64,000 bases of DNA, from assembly GCF_020009625.1 (NCBI RefSeq), contig NZ_JAIHLP010000002.1:3782001-3846000 (forward strand), read 5' to 3'. Numbering within the stretch: position 1 is the first letter of the stretch; each line of letters starts with the position of its first letter. Position numbers and translations under genes: made by a program. The notes under the pieces were generated by a model. It ran no database searches. It saw nothing but the letters and a program-made list of their open reading frames with translations, and was not told where the DNA came from. Origin of the DNA: Leifsonia poae (GTDB taxonomy: Bacteria; Actinomycetota; Actinomycetes; Actinomycetales; Microbacteriaceae). Shown one piece after another: positions 1-9,306 of the stretch.

Positions 1-1
1 G

Positions 2-1111
2 ATGACCGTCGCGTCGGCCGCCCTGGAGAAGAAGTACCCGGGCCTCACCATCAACGCCACCCCGCAGCAGACCACCTCGTACGACGACCTCACCAAGACC
101 GTCGTCGGTGACATCGCGGTCGGCAAACGTCCCGACCTGGTGATGACCGGCCTTGGGCAGCTCCGCTTCTGGGTCGACACGTACAAGCCCGCCACGATCG
201 ACCCGGCGAAGCTCGAGCCGACGTACCAGAAGCAGTTCCTCTCCGCCGGCACGATCGACGGCAAGGTCTACCTGGCTCCGTCCCAGATCTCGGCGCCCGT
301 GCTGCTGGTGAACGAAGACCTCGCTTCGTCCGCCGGGGTGGACGCCTCCTCGATCAAGACCCCGGAAGATCTGGTCGCCGCGGCCGCGGCCGTCACAGCC
401 AAGACGGGGGCGCCTTCGGTGTCGGTGAGCACCGACGCGCTGCCCGACTGGTTCAGCCAGGCGTTCGTGCAGGGCGCGGGCGGCACCTTCGTGAAGAAGG
501 ACGGCACGCCCGGTTTCGGCGACGCCACCGGCATCAAGGCGCTGTCGATCTGGCAGGACCTCAAGAAGAAGAACCTCGAGCTCGGCGTCGGCTTCCAGGA
601 CGCGACCGCCGCCTTCATCGGGGGCAAGGTGGCGTTCATGGTGGCCACCACCTCGCTCATCGCCTCGATTCAGAAGGGCGTCGGATCGCACTTCGCCTGG
701 ACACCGGTCGACCTGCCGAGTGTCGACGGGAAAGACGGCGCCCTTCCGGCCGGCGGCAACGGTTGGGTCGTGCTGAGCAAGGACGCCTGCGCGGCGGCGT
801 TCTCCACTGCTCTCGTCTCGCAGCTGCTGGCCAAGGATGCGGTGCTCAAGGCGTCCGGAACGGCATACAGCTACATCCCGGTCGACTCCGCGGCCGCTCA
901 GGAGCTTCTCGGCAGCAGCTCGGCGACCCCGCAGCTCACCTACGCCTGGAGCTATGACAAGAGCCTCACCCCCTGGGGCGGGTTCGCCGGCGCCAAGACC
1001 GTGCAGGTGAACGATGCGATCCGCACGATGGCACAGCAGCTGCAGTCGGGGGCCGACACAACCTCGACGGTCAAATCTGCCGTCAGCAGCATCGATTCGA
1101 TCGTCAAGTAG
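2..1111 (+). CDS. ABC transporter extracellular solute-binding protein (5' end outside window)
   Basis: The visible part is a family-1 (UgpB/MalE-like) periplasmic-type solute-binding protein, which would capture a sugar or sugar-phosphate outside the membrane and hand it to ABC permeases. The reading frame is open to the left edge and no signal peptide or lipobox is visible, so the true N-terminus lies upstream; the ATG at position 2 is only the first in-window Met. Typical features are the alternating alpha/beta pattern, a glycine-rich segment before NGW near residue 252 and the C-terminal AQQLQSG helix. A UgpC-like ATPase gene begins 55 bases downstream, so the two are probably one operon; the permeases would have to lie further upstream. 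The substrate cannot be read from the sequence. Confidence 0.8.
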   Translation: MTVASAALEKKYPGLTINATPQQTTSYDDLTKTVVGDIAVGKRPDLVMTGLGQLRFWVDTYKPATIDPAKLEPTYQKQFLSAGTIDGKVYLAPSQISAPVLLVNEDLASSAGVDASSIKTPEDLVAAAAAVTAKTGAPSVSVSTDALPDWFSQAFVQGAGGTFVKKDGTPGFGDATGIKALSIWQDLKKKNLELGVGFQDATAAFIGGKVAFMVATTSLIASIQKGVGSHFAWTPVDLPSVDGKDGALPAGGNGWVVLSKDACAAAFSTALVSQLLAKDAVLKASGTAYSYIPVDSAAAQELLGSSSATPQLTYAWSYDKSLTPWGGFAGAKTVQVNDAIRTMAQQLQSGADTTSTVKSAVSSIDSIVK

Positions 1112-1166
1112 CCGATTCCGCGGCCCTGTCGGCGCTCGCAGATCAACGAAGGAAGAACGAGAGACA

Positions 1167-2261
1167 ATGGCATCCATCGATGTGATCGGGCTGCGCAAGA
1201 GCTTCGGCTCCGTGGCCGCCCTCGACGGCGTCGACCTGCGGATCGAGGATGGCGAGAATGTCGCCATCCTCGGTCCGAGCGGGTCGGGCAAATCCACGAT
1301 GCTCCGCATCATCGCCGGGCTGGAGGACGCCGACGCCGGCAGTGTGCTGTTCGACGGCCGGCCGCAGGAGGGGATCCCGCCCCACAAGCGCGATGCGGCT
1401 ATCGTTTTCCAGCATTTCGCCCTCTATCCGCACTTGTCGTCGCTGGAGAACATCACTCTCGGCCTGCGGCACGGGATCGGACTGTCGAAGACCGAGGCCA
1501 CCTCCCGCGCCCGGTCGATCGCCGGTCGCATGCAGGTCGAGCACCTTCTCGACCGCAAACCGAAGCAGATGTCGGGCGGTCAGCGCCAGCGCATCGCCCT
1601 GGCCCGGGCGCTCGCCCGGCGCAGCGGCATCGTGCTGCTCGACGAGCCGCTGTCCGGGCTGGACGCACAGCTGCACGCCGTGCTCCGCCTGGAGATCGCC
1701 TCGCTGCTGCGCTCGGTCGGGGCCACGGGGATCAACGTGACCCACGATCAGCTCGACGCGATGGCGATGGCCGACCGGATCGCCGTGATCCGCGGCGGAG
1801 TCATCGAGCAGGTCGGCACGCCGGATGAGCTGTACGCGGTGCCGCAGTCCCTGTTCGTCGCCGGCTTCATCGGCACGCCGCCGATGAACCTGCTCCGGGT
1901 GGCCGACGACGGAACATGCGCCTTCGGCGGCGGGTTCGACGGTGGTCTGACCCTGGGCGTGCGCGCGGAGGAGCTGGAGCTGGCGCCGCTCACTGCGTTC
2001 GACGCGCATCCGGATGCGGCGTGGACGGTCTCGGGCGAGGTGGCCCTGATCGAGCCGACCGGAAAGGATCGGGTCGTGCATCTGGTGACGGGAGAGGGTG
2101 AGACGGTGGCACTGCGGTGCTCCGTCGCGAAATCACCGCGCGTCGGCGAACGGGTTGCCGTGCGCTGCGCGGCCGCCTCGGTGCACGTCTACGATTCGGC
2201 CACCGGTGCGCGTCTCGGTGCCGCGACCGAGCTCGGCGTCCGCAGGGCGGCGATCGCGTGA
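1167..2261 (+). CDS. ABC transporter ATP-binding protein, UgpC/MsmK type
   Basis: Cytoplasmic ATPase of a carbohydrate-type importer, 364 residues. Walker A GPSGSGKST spans residues 36-44, the signature MSGGQRQR begins near 135, Walker B LLDEP has Asp159/Glu160, and the H-loop His is near 193. The C-terminal third (from about 230) looks like the TOBE/MOP regulatory domain of the CUT1 family, starting with an FIGTPPMNLL-like motif. The start is ATG 1167, preceded by AAGGAAG; in-frame extension further upstream would run into the preceding gene and lacks family homology. It follows the binding protein closely and its stop overlaps the next start as GTGA. ATPases of this type can serve several importers, so the substrate stays open. 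Confidence 0.85.
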   Translation: MASIDVIGLRKSFGSVAALDGVDLRIEDGENVAILGPSGSGKSTMLRIIAGLEDADAGSVLFDGRPQEGIPPHKRDAAIVFQHFALYPHLSSLENITLGLRHGIGLSKTEATSRARSIAGRMQVEHLLDRKPKQMSGGQRQRIALARALARRSGIVLLDEPLSGLDAQLHAVLRLEIASLLRSVGATGINVTHDQLDAMAMADRIAVIRGGVIEQVGTPDELYAVPQSLFVAGFIGTPPMNLLRVADDGTCAFGGGFDGGLTLGVRAEELELAPLTAFDAHPDAAWTVSGEVALIEPTGKDRVVHLVTGEGETVALRCSVAKSPRVGERVAVRCAAASVHVYDSATGARLGAATELGVRRAAIA

Positions 2262-2938
2262 GCGGTCGCGCCGTCGTCCTGTTCGACTGGAACGGAACGG
2301 TCGTCCTCGACCGGGAACGTGCCAGGGACGCCCTCAACGGGGTGCTCGGCGCCCGCCGGCTTCCGCGGCTCAGCGAGGAAGGCTTCCGCCGGCGGTTCCG
2401 CCTGCCGATGGCCGAGATGTTCGAAGAGCTCGGCGTTCGCACCGACTCGACGGACGCGGCGGAGGCCGAATGGAACTCGGCGATGGCCGCCGCCCCGGCC
2501 GGGCTGCGGCGCGGCGCGATCCCGGGGCTGGAGGCGCTCGCGGGTGCGGGGGTCCGACTCGGCGTGATCTCCGCCGCCCATCTCGACGCGGTCGCGGCCG
2601 ACCAGCACGCCCACGGCCTCACCGGGATGTGGTCGAGCGTCGACGCGCCCGTCATCGACAAGCTCGCTGTCCTTCAGCGCCGCCGCGGTTCGGAGACCGT
2701 CGCCGCCTACGTCGGCGACACTGTGTACGACATCGAGTGCGCCCGCGAGGCCGGTTACCTGGCCGTCGGGGTCCGAGGCGGCTACACCGCCTCGGCGCTG
2801 CTCACCGCGGCGGGAGCGGATGCGCTGATCGACGGAATCGACGAGATCGCGGCCCTGATCGGTGCGGCGTCGATGCAGGCTTCGGCGCCGATGCAGCGCG
2901 AAGGACTGCCGATATATGGTGCCCCCAGTAGGATTTGA
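2258..2938 (+). CDS. HAD-superfamily hydrolase
   Basis: Probable cytoplasmic phosphatase of about 226 residues. Motif I is FDWNGT near residues 9-14 (nucleophile Asp, with Asn where Asp is usual as the third motif residue), and motif IV is VGDTVYDIECAREAG in the C-terminal half. The GTG start at 2258 overlaps the ATPase stop (GTGA), which implies translational coupling; I infer that it removes phosphate from an imported phosphorylated compound. The last 22 bases of the frame lie inside the oppositely oriented tRNA-Arg gene, so the final residues (IYGAPSRI) are encoded antisense to the tRNA. The substrate is unknown. Confidence 0.75.
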   Translation: MSGRAVVLFDWNGTVVLDRERARDALNGVLGARRLPRLSEEGFRRRFRLPMAEMFEELGVRTDSTDAAEAEWNSAMAAAPAGLRRGAIPGLEALAGAGVRLGVISAAHLDAVAADQHAHGLTGMWSSVDAPVIDKLAVLQRRRGSETVAAYVGDTVYDIECAREAGYLAVGVRGGYTASALLTAAGADALIDGIDEIAALIGAASMQASAPMQREGLPIYGAPSRI

Positions 2939-2992
2939 ACCTACGGCCTTCTGCTCCGGAGGCAGACGCTCTATCCCCTGAGCTATGGGGGC
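2917..2992 (-). tRNA. tRNA-Arg (anticodon CCG)
   Basis: On the minus strand a 7-bp acceptor stem (GCCCCCA with TGGGGGC, discriminator A) encloses D, anticodon and T arms, with GGTTCAAATCC in the T arm. The seven-base anticodon loop is CTCCGGA, giving anticodon CCG (plus-strand 2957-2959), which reads the Arg codon CGG. The CCA end is encoded (2917-2919). A TAGCCT -10-like box lies at 3013-3008, 15 bases before the mature 5' end. The arginyl-tRNA synthetase gene lies about 0.85 kb away. Confidence 0.95.
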
Positions 2993-3042
2993 CAGGAGTG
3001 CCCGTCTAGGCTAGCATCCCCGCGCGGGTGGTTCGTGCCCGG

Positions 3043-3672
3043 TCAGCTCTTCGGCAGGTTGGCGAGCACGTTCTGCATCAGCGGTGCCGGGTCTCCGGGT
3101 TCGGAGAATGCGGTCGAGGTGGCGACGATCCAGTACGAGCCGGTGAAGATCTGCACCTCGCCGGCGGTGCCGGGTTTGAAGTATCCTTCGACCGCCGGCG
3201 GAACGCCGTAGGTGGGAACGGGCTGGCTGGTCGTGACGGCCGCGTTCTTCAGCCCCTCCATGGCGCTCGCGGGCGGCTTGGCCACGGCGATCTCGATCGT
3301 CTCGCCGCTGGTCTGGTTGAGCCACGCGCAGGTGGTGCCTTTCCAGTCGGCGACCTGCTGCTCCAACGTGCTGGCTTTCGGGGCGTAGCCGGGGTCCGTG
3401 CCGAAGTTCGGGTTGAAGGCGTAGAGCTGGTCGGGGGTGATCACCTGGTCGCACGGGATCGCCAGCGGGGTCGGGGGATCGCTGGGCGTCGGCGTCGGTG
3501 TCGGGGTCGTGTTCGTACCGCCGCCGGTGGTCGCCGTGGCCGACGGCGTCGCGGTCGGTTTCGTCGATCCGCTGCCGCCGACGCATCCGCTCAGCAGCAT
3601 CGCGCCGGCGAGCACGAGGGTGACAGCCCCGACGGTGCGGGCGGAAGCGCGGACGGGTGTCGGTTCGAGCAT
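3043..3672 (-). CDS. Probable secreted lipoprotein of unknown function
   Basis: Predicted 209-residue lipoprotein. A short charged N-terminus (Arg8, Arg12) is followed by a hydrophobic stretch at residues 14-28 and a lipobox LLSGC with the lipidated Cys at 30. A Ser/Thr/Pro/Gly-rich linker (about 31-65) then leads to a compact domain with two Cys residues that could form a disulfide. AAGGAAAG lies about 6 bases before the ATG. It is a single gene between tRNA-Arg and the divergent argS. I do not recognise the family; the architecture fits the small DUF-type lipoproteins common in actinobacteria. Confidence 0.7.
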   Translation of the reverse strand: MLEPTPVRASARTVGAVTLVLAGAMLLSGCVGGSGSTKPTATPSATATTGGGTNTTPTPTPTPSDPPTPLAIPCDQVITPDQLYAFNPNFGTDPGYAPKASTLEQQVADWKGTTCAWLNQTSGETIEIAVAKPPASAMEGLKNAAVTTSQPVPTYGVPPAVEGYFKPGTAGEVQIFTGSYWIVATSTAFSEPGDPAPLMQNVLANLPKS

Positions 3673-3826
3673 GCTGGGCTTTCCTTACGGCGGTTTCTGG
3701 GCGGATGCGCGAAGCAGAGGGTGAAGAGGCTTCGGCGCGCGTCGCTTGCGACCTTATCAAGCGGTGACCGGCGCTACCCGTGCGCCGGGGCGTTCGATGC
3801 GGAACCGTTGCCGCGGAACGCCCCGG

Positions 3827-3832
3827 TAGAAT
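3827..3832 (+). promoter_or_regulatory. -10 box of argS, probable leaderless transcript
   Basis: TAGAAT ends 8 bases before the GTG start of argS and no Shine-Dalgarno sequence precedes that start. Transcription would begin at or within a few bases of the GTG. No convincing -35 box is present at 17 bases. Confidence 0.5.
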
Positions 3833-3840
3833 CGGTGATC

Positions 3841-5529
3841 GTGACTCCCGCTGACCTTTCCGCCGCCCTGCTCACCATCGTGACCTCGGTCGTCGACCGG
3901 CGCCGAGCCGCGGGTGCCGACCTCGACGGTGTGACCGTGACGATCGACGATGTCCCGATCGAGCGGCCGAAGAACCGCGACCACGGCGATTGGGCCTCCA
4001 ATGTCGCCATGCGTCTCGCCAAGCGCATCGGCGCCAATCCGCGCGAGCTGGCGGCCGAGATCGCCGAGGGCGCCTCCGCCATCGACGGCGTCGCCTCCGC
4101 CGAGGTGGCAGGCCCGGGGTTCCTCAACTTCCGGCTCGACGCCGCCGCCGCCGGTCAGCTGGCCAAGACCATCGTGGAGGCCGGCGAGGAGTACGGGCGC
4201 GGCACGATCTACGACGGTCTCACAGTCAACCTCGAGTTCGTCTCCGCCAACCCCACCGGACCCATCCACATGGGCGGTGTGCGCTGGGCGGCCGTCGGTG
4301 ACAGTCTCGCGCGCATCCTGCAGGCCGAGGGCGCGGATGTGACCCGCGAGTACTACTTCAACGACCACGGTTCGCAGATCGACCGGTTCGCCCGCAGCCT
4401 GGTCGCCGCACACCGGGGTGAGCCGACCCCGGAGGACGGCTACGGCGGAGCGTACATCGGCGACATCGCCGCCGAGGTGGTCGAACGGTTCGACGGCGAC
4501 ATCGACGCCCTGTCGCGTGAAGCGCAGCAGGAGGTCTTCCGCTCGCTCGGAACCGAGCTCATGTTCGCCGAGATCAAAGAGAAGCTGCACAGCTTCGGCG
4601 TCGACTTCGACGTGTTCTTCCACGAGGATTCGCTGCACGAGTCCGGAGCGGTCGAGCGGGCGATCGAGCGGCTGCGTGAGCAGGGGCACATCTTCGAGGA
4701 AGACGGAGCCGTCTGGCTGCGCACCACGACCTTCGGCGACGACCGCGACCGGGTGATCATCCGCTCGAACGGCGAACCCGCTTACATCTCGGGCGATCTC
4801 GGCTACTACCTCAACAAGCGGGAGCGCGGGTTCGAGCAGAACCTCATCATGCTCGGTGCCGATCATCACGGCTACGTCGGCCGGTTGATGGCCGCTGTCG
4901 AGGCTTTCGGCGATGTTCCCAACGTGAACCTGCAGATTCTGATCGGCCAGATGGTCAATCTGGTACGTGACGGCGAGCCGGTGAAGATGTCCAAGCGCGC
5001 CGGCACCATCGTGACCCTCGACGACCTCGTGGATGCGGTGGGTGTCGACGCCGGGCGGTATGCGCTCGTGCGCTCCTCCAGCGACTCGCAGCTCGACATC
5101 GACCTCGACCTGTTGAGCAAGCGCAGCAACGAGAACCCCGTCTACTACGTGCAGTACGCGCACGCCAGAACCCGCTCGGTCGAGGCGAACGCGGCGAAGG
5201 CCGGCGTCGACCGCAGCGTGTTCCGTCCGGAGCTGTTGACGCACGAGACCGAATCGGCCCTGCTCGGCGGCCTCCAGGAGTTCCCGCGGGTCGTCGCACA
5301 GGCGGCCGAACTGCGCGAACCGCACCGGGTCGCCCGCTACATCGAAGAGCTGGCCGGTCTCTATCACGCCTGGTACGGCGTGCGCGACGGGTCGACCAGG
5401 GTGCTCCCGCACGGCGAGGAGCCGATCACCGATCTGCACCGCACCCGGCTGTGGTTGAACGACGCCACCGGCCAGGTCATCCGCAACGGTCTCGGACTCG
5501 TCGGGGTCTCCGCGCCCGACCGCATGTGA
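3841..5529 (+). CDS. argS: Arginyl-tRNA synthetase
   Basis: Class I aminoacyl-tRNA synthetase, 562 residues, charging tRNA-Arg in the cytoplasm. The N-terminal Add1 tRNA-binding domain begins [11 protein letters not shown] and contains [11 protein letters not shown]. The HIGH-type signature is [10 protein letters not shown] (His143 to Gly146), the KMSKR loop is at residues 382-386, and the C-terminal DALR anticodon domain ends GVSAPDRM. The start is taken as GTG 3841 because the alignment-like N-terminus begins there and a -10 box sits just upstream; an in-frame GTG at 3835 is the alternative. The gene downstream overlaps or almost abuts it. It stands near a tRNA-Arg gene, but CGG is only one of the Arg codons. 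Confidence 0.97.
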   Translation: MTPADLSAALLTIVTSVVDRRRAAGADLDGVTVTIDDVPIERPKNRDHGDWASNVAMRLAKRIGANPRELAAEIAEGASAIDGVASAEVAGPGFLNFRLDAAAAGQLAKTIVEAGEEYGRGTIYDGLTVNLEFVSANPTGPIHMGGVRWAAVGDSLARILQAEGADVTREYYFNDHGSQIDRFARSLVAAHRGEPTPEDGYGGAYIGDIAAEVVERFDGDIDALSREAQQEVFRSLGTELMFAEIKEKLHSFGVDFDVFFHEDSLHESGAVERAIERLREQGHIFEEDGAVWLRTTTFGDDRDRVIIRSNGEPAYISGDLGYYLNKRERGFEQNLIMLGADHHGYVGRLMAAVEAFGDVPNVNLQILIGQMVNLVRDGEPVKMSKRAGTIVTLDDLVDAVGVDAGRYALVRSSSDSQLDIDLDLLSKRSNENPVYYVQYAHARTRSVEANAAKAGVDRSVFRPELLTHETESALLGGLQEFPRVVAQAAELREPHRVARYIEELAGLYHAWYGVRDGSTRVLPHGEEPITDLHRTRLWLNDATGQVIRNGLGLVGVSAPDRM

Positions 5530-5537
5530 GCCGCCGG

Positions 5538-6341
5538 ATGAGCGCGCCGATCGCCTCGCCGCCCACCCCTCCGACGGAGACGGTGTCGTCACTCCCGCCG
5601 CGCACGCGTCGGCGGTGGCTGCGCATCCTGCTCTGGATCGTCATTCCGGTGCTGGTGCTCATCGTGCTGTTCGCGATCGCCGACGGCATCGTGCGGTCAT
5701 ACGCCGAGGGTCGGGTCGCGTCGGAGATCGAGAAGAGTCTGCCGAGCGATGTCTCCGGCGACGTCAGCGTTCACATCGGCGGGCTCTCGGTGATCCAGCA
5801 GTACCTCGGCGGCTCTTTCGAGCGGGTGGAACTGGATGCACCCGAGCTCACCGTGCAGGGGGCACCGCTCGGCGCCTCGATCGTCGCCACGGGTGTCCCG
5901 GCCGATTTCAGCAAACCCGTCTCGCGCATCGACGGCACACTGCGCATCTCCCCGTCATCTCTGAACAAGCTGGTCACCGTCCCGGGTGTCACCGGTGATC
6001 TGTCGTTCGGCACGGGTGTGCTGAAATACGACGGCACCGCCGATTTGCTCGGTCTGCCCATCGGTTACCAGGTGAGCGTCGCCCCGGAGGCGGCGGAGAC
6101 GACGGTGCTGCTGAAACCGGTGGATGCGAAGATCACCACCGGCTCCGGCGCCATCGACCTCTCCACACTGGTGGCAGCGTTGACCGACCGCGGACCGCTT
6201 CCGGTGTGCGTCGCGCAGTACCTTCCGAAAGGTGTGGGCGTGAACACGATCGACATCGCCCCGGCCGAGGCCGCGGTGCACCTCGACGCGAAGGATTTCG
6301 TGCTCGACGAGGCGACGCTGCGCAGCAAGGGCAGCTGCTGA
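5538..6341 (+). CDS. DUF2993 (LmeA-like) membrane-anchored protein
   Basis: 267-residue protein with a proline-rich cytoplasmic start, an Arg-rich patch (RTRRRWLR), one transmembrane segment at about residues 29-49 (ILLWIVIPVLVLIVLFAIAD) and an external domain of repeated beta strands typical of DUF2993, a family with lipid-binding-type folds that includes LmeA of mycobacterial lipomannan assembly. A GTG at 5526 is in frame and overlaps the argS stop as GTGA, so it may be the real start; I chose ATG 5538 by position of the conserved part. It probably shares the argS transcript. A cell-envelope role is inference. Confidence 0.75.
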   Translation: MSAPIASPPTPPTETVSSLPPRTRRRWLRILLWIVIPVLVLIVLFAIADGIVRSYAEGRVASEIEKSLPSDVSGDVSVHIGGLSVIQQYLGGSFERVELDAPELTVQGAPLGASIVATGVPADFSKPVSRIDGTLRISPSSLNKLVTVPGVTGDLSFGTGVLKYDGTADLLGLPIGYQVSVAPEAAETTVLLKPVDAKITTGSGAIDLSTLVAALTDRGPLPVCVAQYLPKGVGVNTIDIAPAEAAVHLDAKDFVLDEATLRSKGSC

Positions 6342-6380
6342 CCGGTCGCGGCCCGGCGTCTGCGGCCCGGCGTAACGGAG

Positions 6381-6409
6381 TCGAACCCGTCTGCGAACCT
6401 CGCTAGAAT
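6381..6409 (+). promoter_or_regulatory. Promoter of the lysA-hom-thrC-thrB operon
   Basis: TCGAAC (6381-6386) and TAGAAT (6404-6409) are separated by 17 bases and lie in the gap before lysA. Transcription would start near 6416 and give a leader of about 108 bases containing a GC-rich hairpin (GCGCGCTTCGACGCGTGC region). No recognised riboswitch is visible. Confidence 0.5.
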
Positions 6410-6523
6410 CTCCGTACCGCGCGCTTCGACGCGTGCGCCGTTTTCTCTGTCGGCTTCAGGGGCCAATCCGGGTCCGCTCGCCCCGAGAGACCCCCACTCG
6501 TTTCGTCCCGTGAGGTTTTCCCT

Positions 6524-7951
6524 GTGGCCCCGAATCTTCTCGCCCCCGACTGGCTCGCCGAGCCGGCGGATGCCAACGCCCTTTCGCCCGCGCTCTGGTC
6601 GCGCACTGTTCATCGGGAGGGCGCCGATCTCGTGGTCGGCGGCGTGACCGCCGCCTCCCTCGCCGAGCGATTCGGAACGCCGCTCTACGTCGTCGACGAG
6701 CAGGATGTTCGAGACCGCGCGGCCGAGGTGCACGCCGCGTTCCTCGCCGCGTTCGAGCGCGTCGGTTCCCGCGCGAAGGTCTACTACGCCGGCAAGGCGT
6801 TCCTCAGCATCGAGGTCGCCCGGTGGATGGCCGAGGCCGGTCTCAACATCGACGTGTGCAGCGGCGGCGAGCTTGCCGTCGCCCTGGCGGCGGGAGTCGA
6901 CCCGGCCCGGCTCGGCTTCCACGGTAACAACAAGTCGCTCGCCGAGATCGACCGCGCTGTCGCGGCCGGCGTCGGCGCGATCATCATCGACAGCGTGCAG
7001 GAGATCGACCGAGTGGCCGAGGCGTCCGCCCGGCACGGTCGCACTCAGCGCGTGCGGCTGCGGGTCAACAGCGGCGTGCACGCCCACACCCACGCCTTCC
7101 TCGCCACCGCCCACGAGGACCAGAAGTTCGGCATCGGTCTCGCCGACGCCCCGGCCGCGGTCGAGCGCATCCGCGGTGCCGGCTCCCTCGAGTTCCTCGG
7201 CCTGCACTGCCACATCGGTTCGCAGATCTTCGGGGCCGACGGGTTCGCGGAATCGGCGGCACGACTGCTGGCCGTGCACCAACAGCTGCTGGCCGCGGGC
7301 GATGTGCCCGAATTGAACCTGGGCGGCGGGTTCGGGATCGCGTACACCACGGCCGACGACCCGTCTCCGATCGGCGAGCTCGCCACGCGAATCGCTCAGA
7401 CGGTCGCCGATGGATGCGCCGAGCTCGGAATCCCTGTGCCGGTCGTCGCCTTCGAGCCGGGCCGCACCATCATCGGCGCCGCCGGGCTCACCCTCTACAC
7501 GGTCGGAACCACAAAAGATGTCGAGGTGAGTATCGGCGACGACGGCGAGACCGCCGTGCGGCGCTATGTGAGCATCGACGGCGGCATGAGCGACAACGCC
7601 CGCACGGCCCTCTACGGTGCCGACTATTCCGCGCGCATCGCCGACCGTCTGAGCGATGCGCCTCCCGCGCTCGTCCGCGTGGCCGGCAAGCACTGCGAGA
7701 GCGGCGACATCGTGGTCGACGCGGACTATCTCCCGGGCGATGTCGCACCCGGCGATCTTCTCGCAGTGCCCGCGACCGGCGCATACTGCTGGTCGTTGTC
7801 GAGCAACTACAACTATGTGGGCCGTCCGGCCGTCGTCGCCGTGCGCGACGGCGAAGCGCGGGTGATCGTCCGCGGCGAGACCGAGGCCGATCTGCTGGCG
7901 CGCGACACCGCATACCAACCGGTTCCCACCGTCGAAGGAGTCAACGCATGA
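6524..7951 (+). CDS. lysA: Diaminopimelate decarboxylase
   Basis: PLP-dependent fold-type III decarboxylase of 475 residues that converts meso-diaminopimelate to L-lysine. The PLP lysine is Lys91 in VYYAGKAF; other landmarks are CSGGELAVAL, GFHGNNKS, LHCHIGSQ, the phosphate-binding NLGGGFGIAY, EPGRTIIG, and CESGD with Cys391, contributed to the partner active site. The GTG start at 6524 has GAGG 8 bases upstream. Its stop overlaps the hom start as ATGA, and thrC and thrB follow with similar overlaps, so the lysine branch enzyme is translated together with the threonine branch. The neighbouring argS-lysA order is familiar from other actinobacteria. Confidence 0.96.
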   Translation: MAPNLLAPDWLAEPADANALSPALWSRTVHREGADLVVGGVTAASLAERFGTPLYVVDEQDVRDRAAEVHAAFLAAFERVGSRAKVYYAGKAFLSIEVARWMAEAGLNIDVCSGGELAVALAAGVDPARLGFHGNNKSLAEIDRAVAAGVGAIIIDSVQEIDRVAEASARHGRTQRVRLRVNSGVHAHTHAFLATAHEDQKFGIGLADAPAAVERIRGAGSLEFLGLHCHIGSQIFGADGFAESAARLLAVHQQLLAAGDVPELNLGGGFGIAYTTADDPSPIGELATRIAQTVADGCAELGIPVPVVAFEPGRTIIGAAGLTLYTVGTTKDVEVSIGDDGETAVRRYVSIDGGMSDNARTALYGADYSARIADRLSDAPPALVRVAGKHCESGDIVVDADYLPGDVAPGDLLAVPATGAYCWSLSSNYNYVGRPAVVAVRDGEARVIVRGETEADLLARDTAYQPVPTVEGVNA

Positions 7952-9306
7952 TCGAGTACCGCAGCCTGCGGGTGGCCCTGCTCGGCGCCGGCTCCGTCGG
8001 CTCCCAGGTGGCGCGACTTCTGCTGGAACAAGGCGAGGAGCTCGCCTCCCGGGTGGGCGCGAGCCTCGAGCTCGTCGGAATCGCCGTGCGCGACGTCGAC
8101 GCCCAGCGCGATGTCGACCTGCCGCGCGAGCTGTTCACCACCGACGCCTCCACGCTCATCCTGGGCGCTGACATCGTCGTCGAGCTGATGGGCGGCATCG
8201 AGCCGGCTCGCGAGTACGTGCTGCAGGCGCTCAACTCGGGGGCGGATGTGGTCACCGGCAACAAGGCGCTGCTCGCCACCCACGGTCCCGAGCTGTTCGA
8301 GGCGGCCGAGCAGGTGGGCGCCCAGCTCTACTATGAGGCGGCGGTCGGCGGGGCCATCCCGATCATCCGCCCGCTGCGCGACAGCCTGGCCGGCGATCGG
8401 GTGAACCTCATCCTGGGAATCGTCAACGGCACCACCAACTTCGTGCTCGACCGCATGGATGTGAACGGCGAGACCCTCGAAGATGCGCTGGCCACCGCCA
8501 CCGAGCGTGGGTACGCCGAAGCCGACCCCACCGCCGACATCGGCGGCTACGACGCCGCGCAGAAGGCCGCCATTCTGGCGAGCCTCGCGTTCCACACCAC
8601 TGTTCCACTGGAGTCGGTGTACCGCGAAGGCATCACCGGCGTCACCAAAGCCCAGGTGGACGCGGCCCGCGAGGGCGGTTCCGTGATCAAGCTCCTCGCG
8701 ATCTGCGAGCGGATCACCGATTCCGAGACCGGGGACGAGGGCGTGTCCGCCCGCGTGTACCCGGCTCTGATCAGCCGGGACCACCCGCTGGCAGCAGTGC
8801 ACGGCGCCCACAACGCTGTGTTCGTCCAGGCGGGCGCCGCGGGCGACCTGATGTTCTACGGGGCGGGCGCCGGGGGAGTGGAGACAGCTTCCGCGGTGCT
8901 CGGCGATCTCGTCTCGGCCGCGCGCCGCCACGTCGTCGGCGGCCCCGGCGTCGCCGAGTCGACGCACGCGAAACTCCCGGTGCTCGACATCGGCCGGGTG
9001 GTCACCCGCTACCAGATCACATTGGAGGTCGCCGATCAGCCCGGCGTGCTGGCCTCGGTCGCGCGCATCCTGAGCGACGGCGGGGTCAGCGTGGAGACCG
9101 TTCAGCAGTCGGTCGCGACGGCCACAGGCCCCGTTCCGCTGGTGGGAGGCGAGACGCCGGTTCTCTCGCACACCGCCCCCACCGCTACCCTGGTAATCGG
9201 CACCCACGAAGCCGAGGAGGCCGCCTTGGCGGCCACCGTCGAGGCGCTGGCCGCCAGTCACGTGGTGACAGCAATCTCATCCGTTCTCCGAGTCGAAGGA
9301 TCGTAA
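7948..9306 (+). CDS. hom: Homoserine dehydrogenase
   Basis: Reduces aspartate semialdehyde to homoserine with NAD(P)H, the branch point to threonine and methionine; 452 residues. The N-terminal Rossmann fold has LLGAGSVG (Gly13 to Gly18), the catalytic domain has GNKALL with Lys106 and EAAVGGAIPIIRPL, then GIVNGTTNFVL. A C-terminal ACT domain (about 360-440, starting YQITLEVADQPGVLA) implies allosteric control, known in this family to be feedback inhibition by threonine. The start ATG 7948 has GAAGGAG upstream and overlaps the lysA stop. Confidence 0.96.
   Translation: MIEYRSLRVALLGAGSVGSQVARLLLEQGEELASRVGASLELVGIAVRDVDAQRDVDLPRELFTTDASTLILGADIVVELMGGIEPAREYVLQALNSGADVVTGNKALLATHGPELFEAAEQVGAQLYYEAAVGGAIPIIRPLRDSLAGDRVNLILGIVNGTTNFVLDRMDVNGETLEDALATATERGYAEADPTADIGGYDAAQKAAILASLAFHTTVPLESVYREGITGVTKAQVDAAREGGSVIKLLAICERITDSETGDEGVSARVYPALISRDHPLAAVHGAHNAVFVQAGAAGDLMFYGAGAGGVETASAVLGDLVSAARRHVVGGPGVAESTHAKLPVLDIGRVVTRYQITLEVADQPGVLASVARILSDGGVSVETVQQSVATATGPVPLVGGETPVLSHTAPTATLVIGTHEAEEAALAATVEALAASHVVTAISSVLRVEGS

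Noticed and set aside
3757..5592. 611-residue frame antisense to argS
   Set aside because: It mirrors the codon periodicity of argS (GC-rich third positions), has no family pattern and no ribosome-binding site.
6416..6523. Lysine riboswitch in the lysA leader
   Set aside because: The leader is only about 108 bases and lacks the conserved L-box core; only a simple GC hairpin is seen.
6065..7918. 617-residue frame antisense to lysA and the gene before it
   Set aside because: High-GC shadow frame with Arg/Gly/Asp-rich composition and no motif; lysA has full catalytic motifs.
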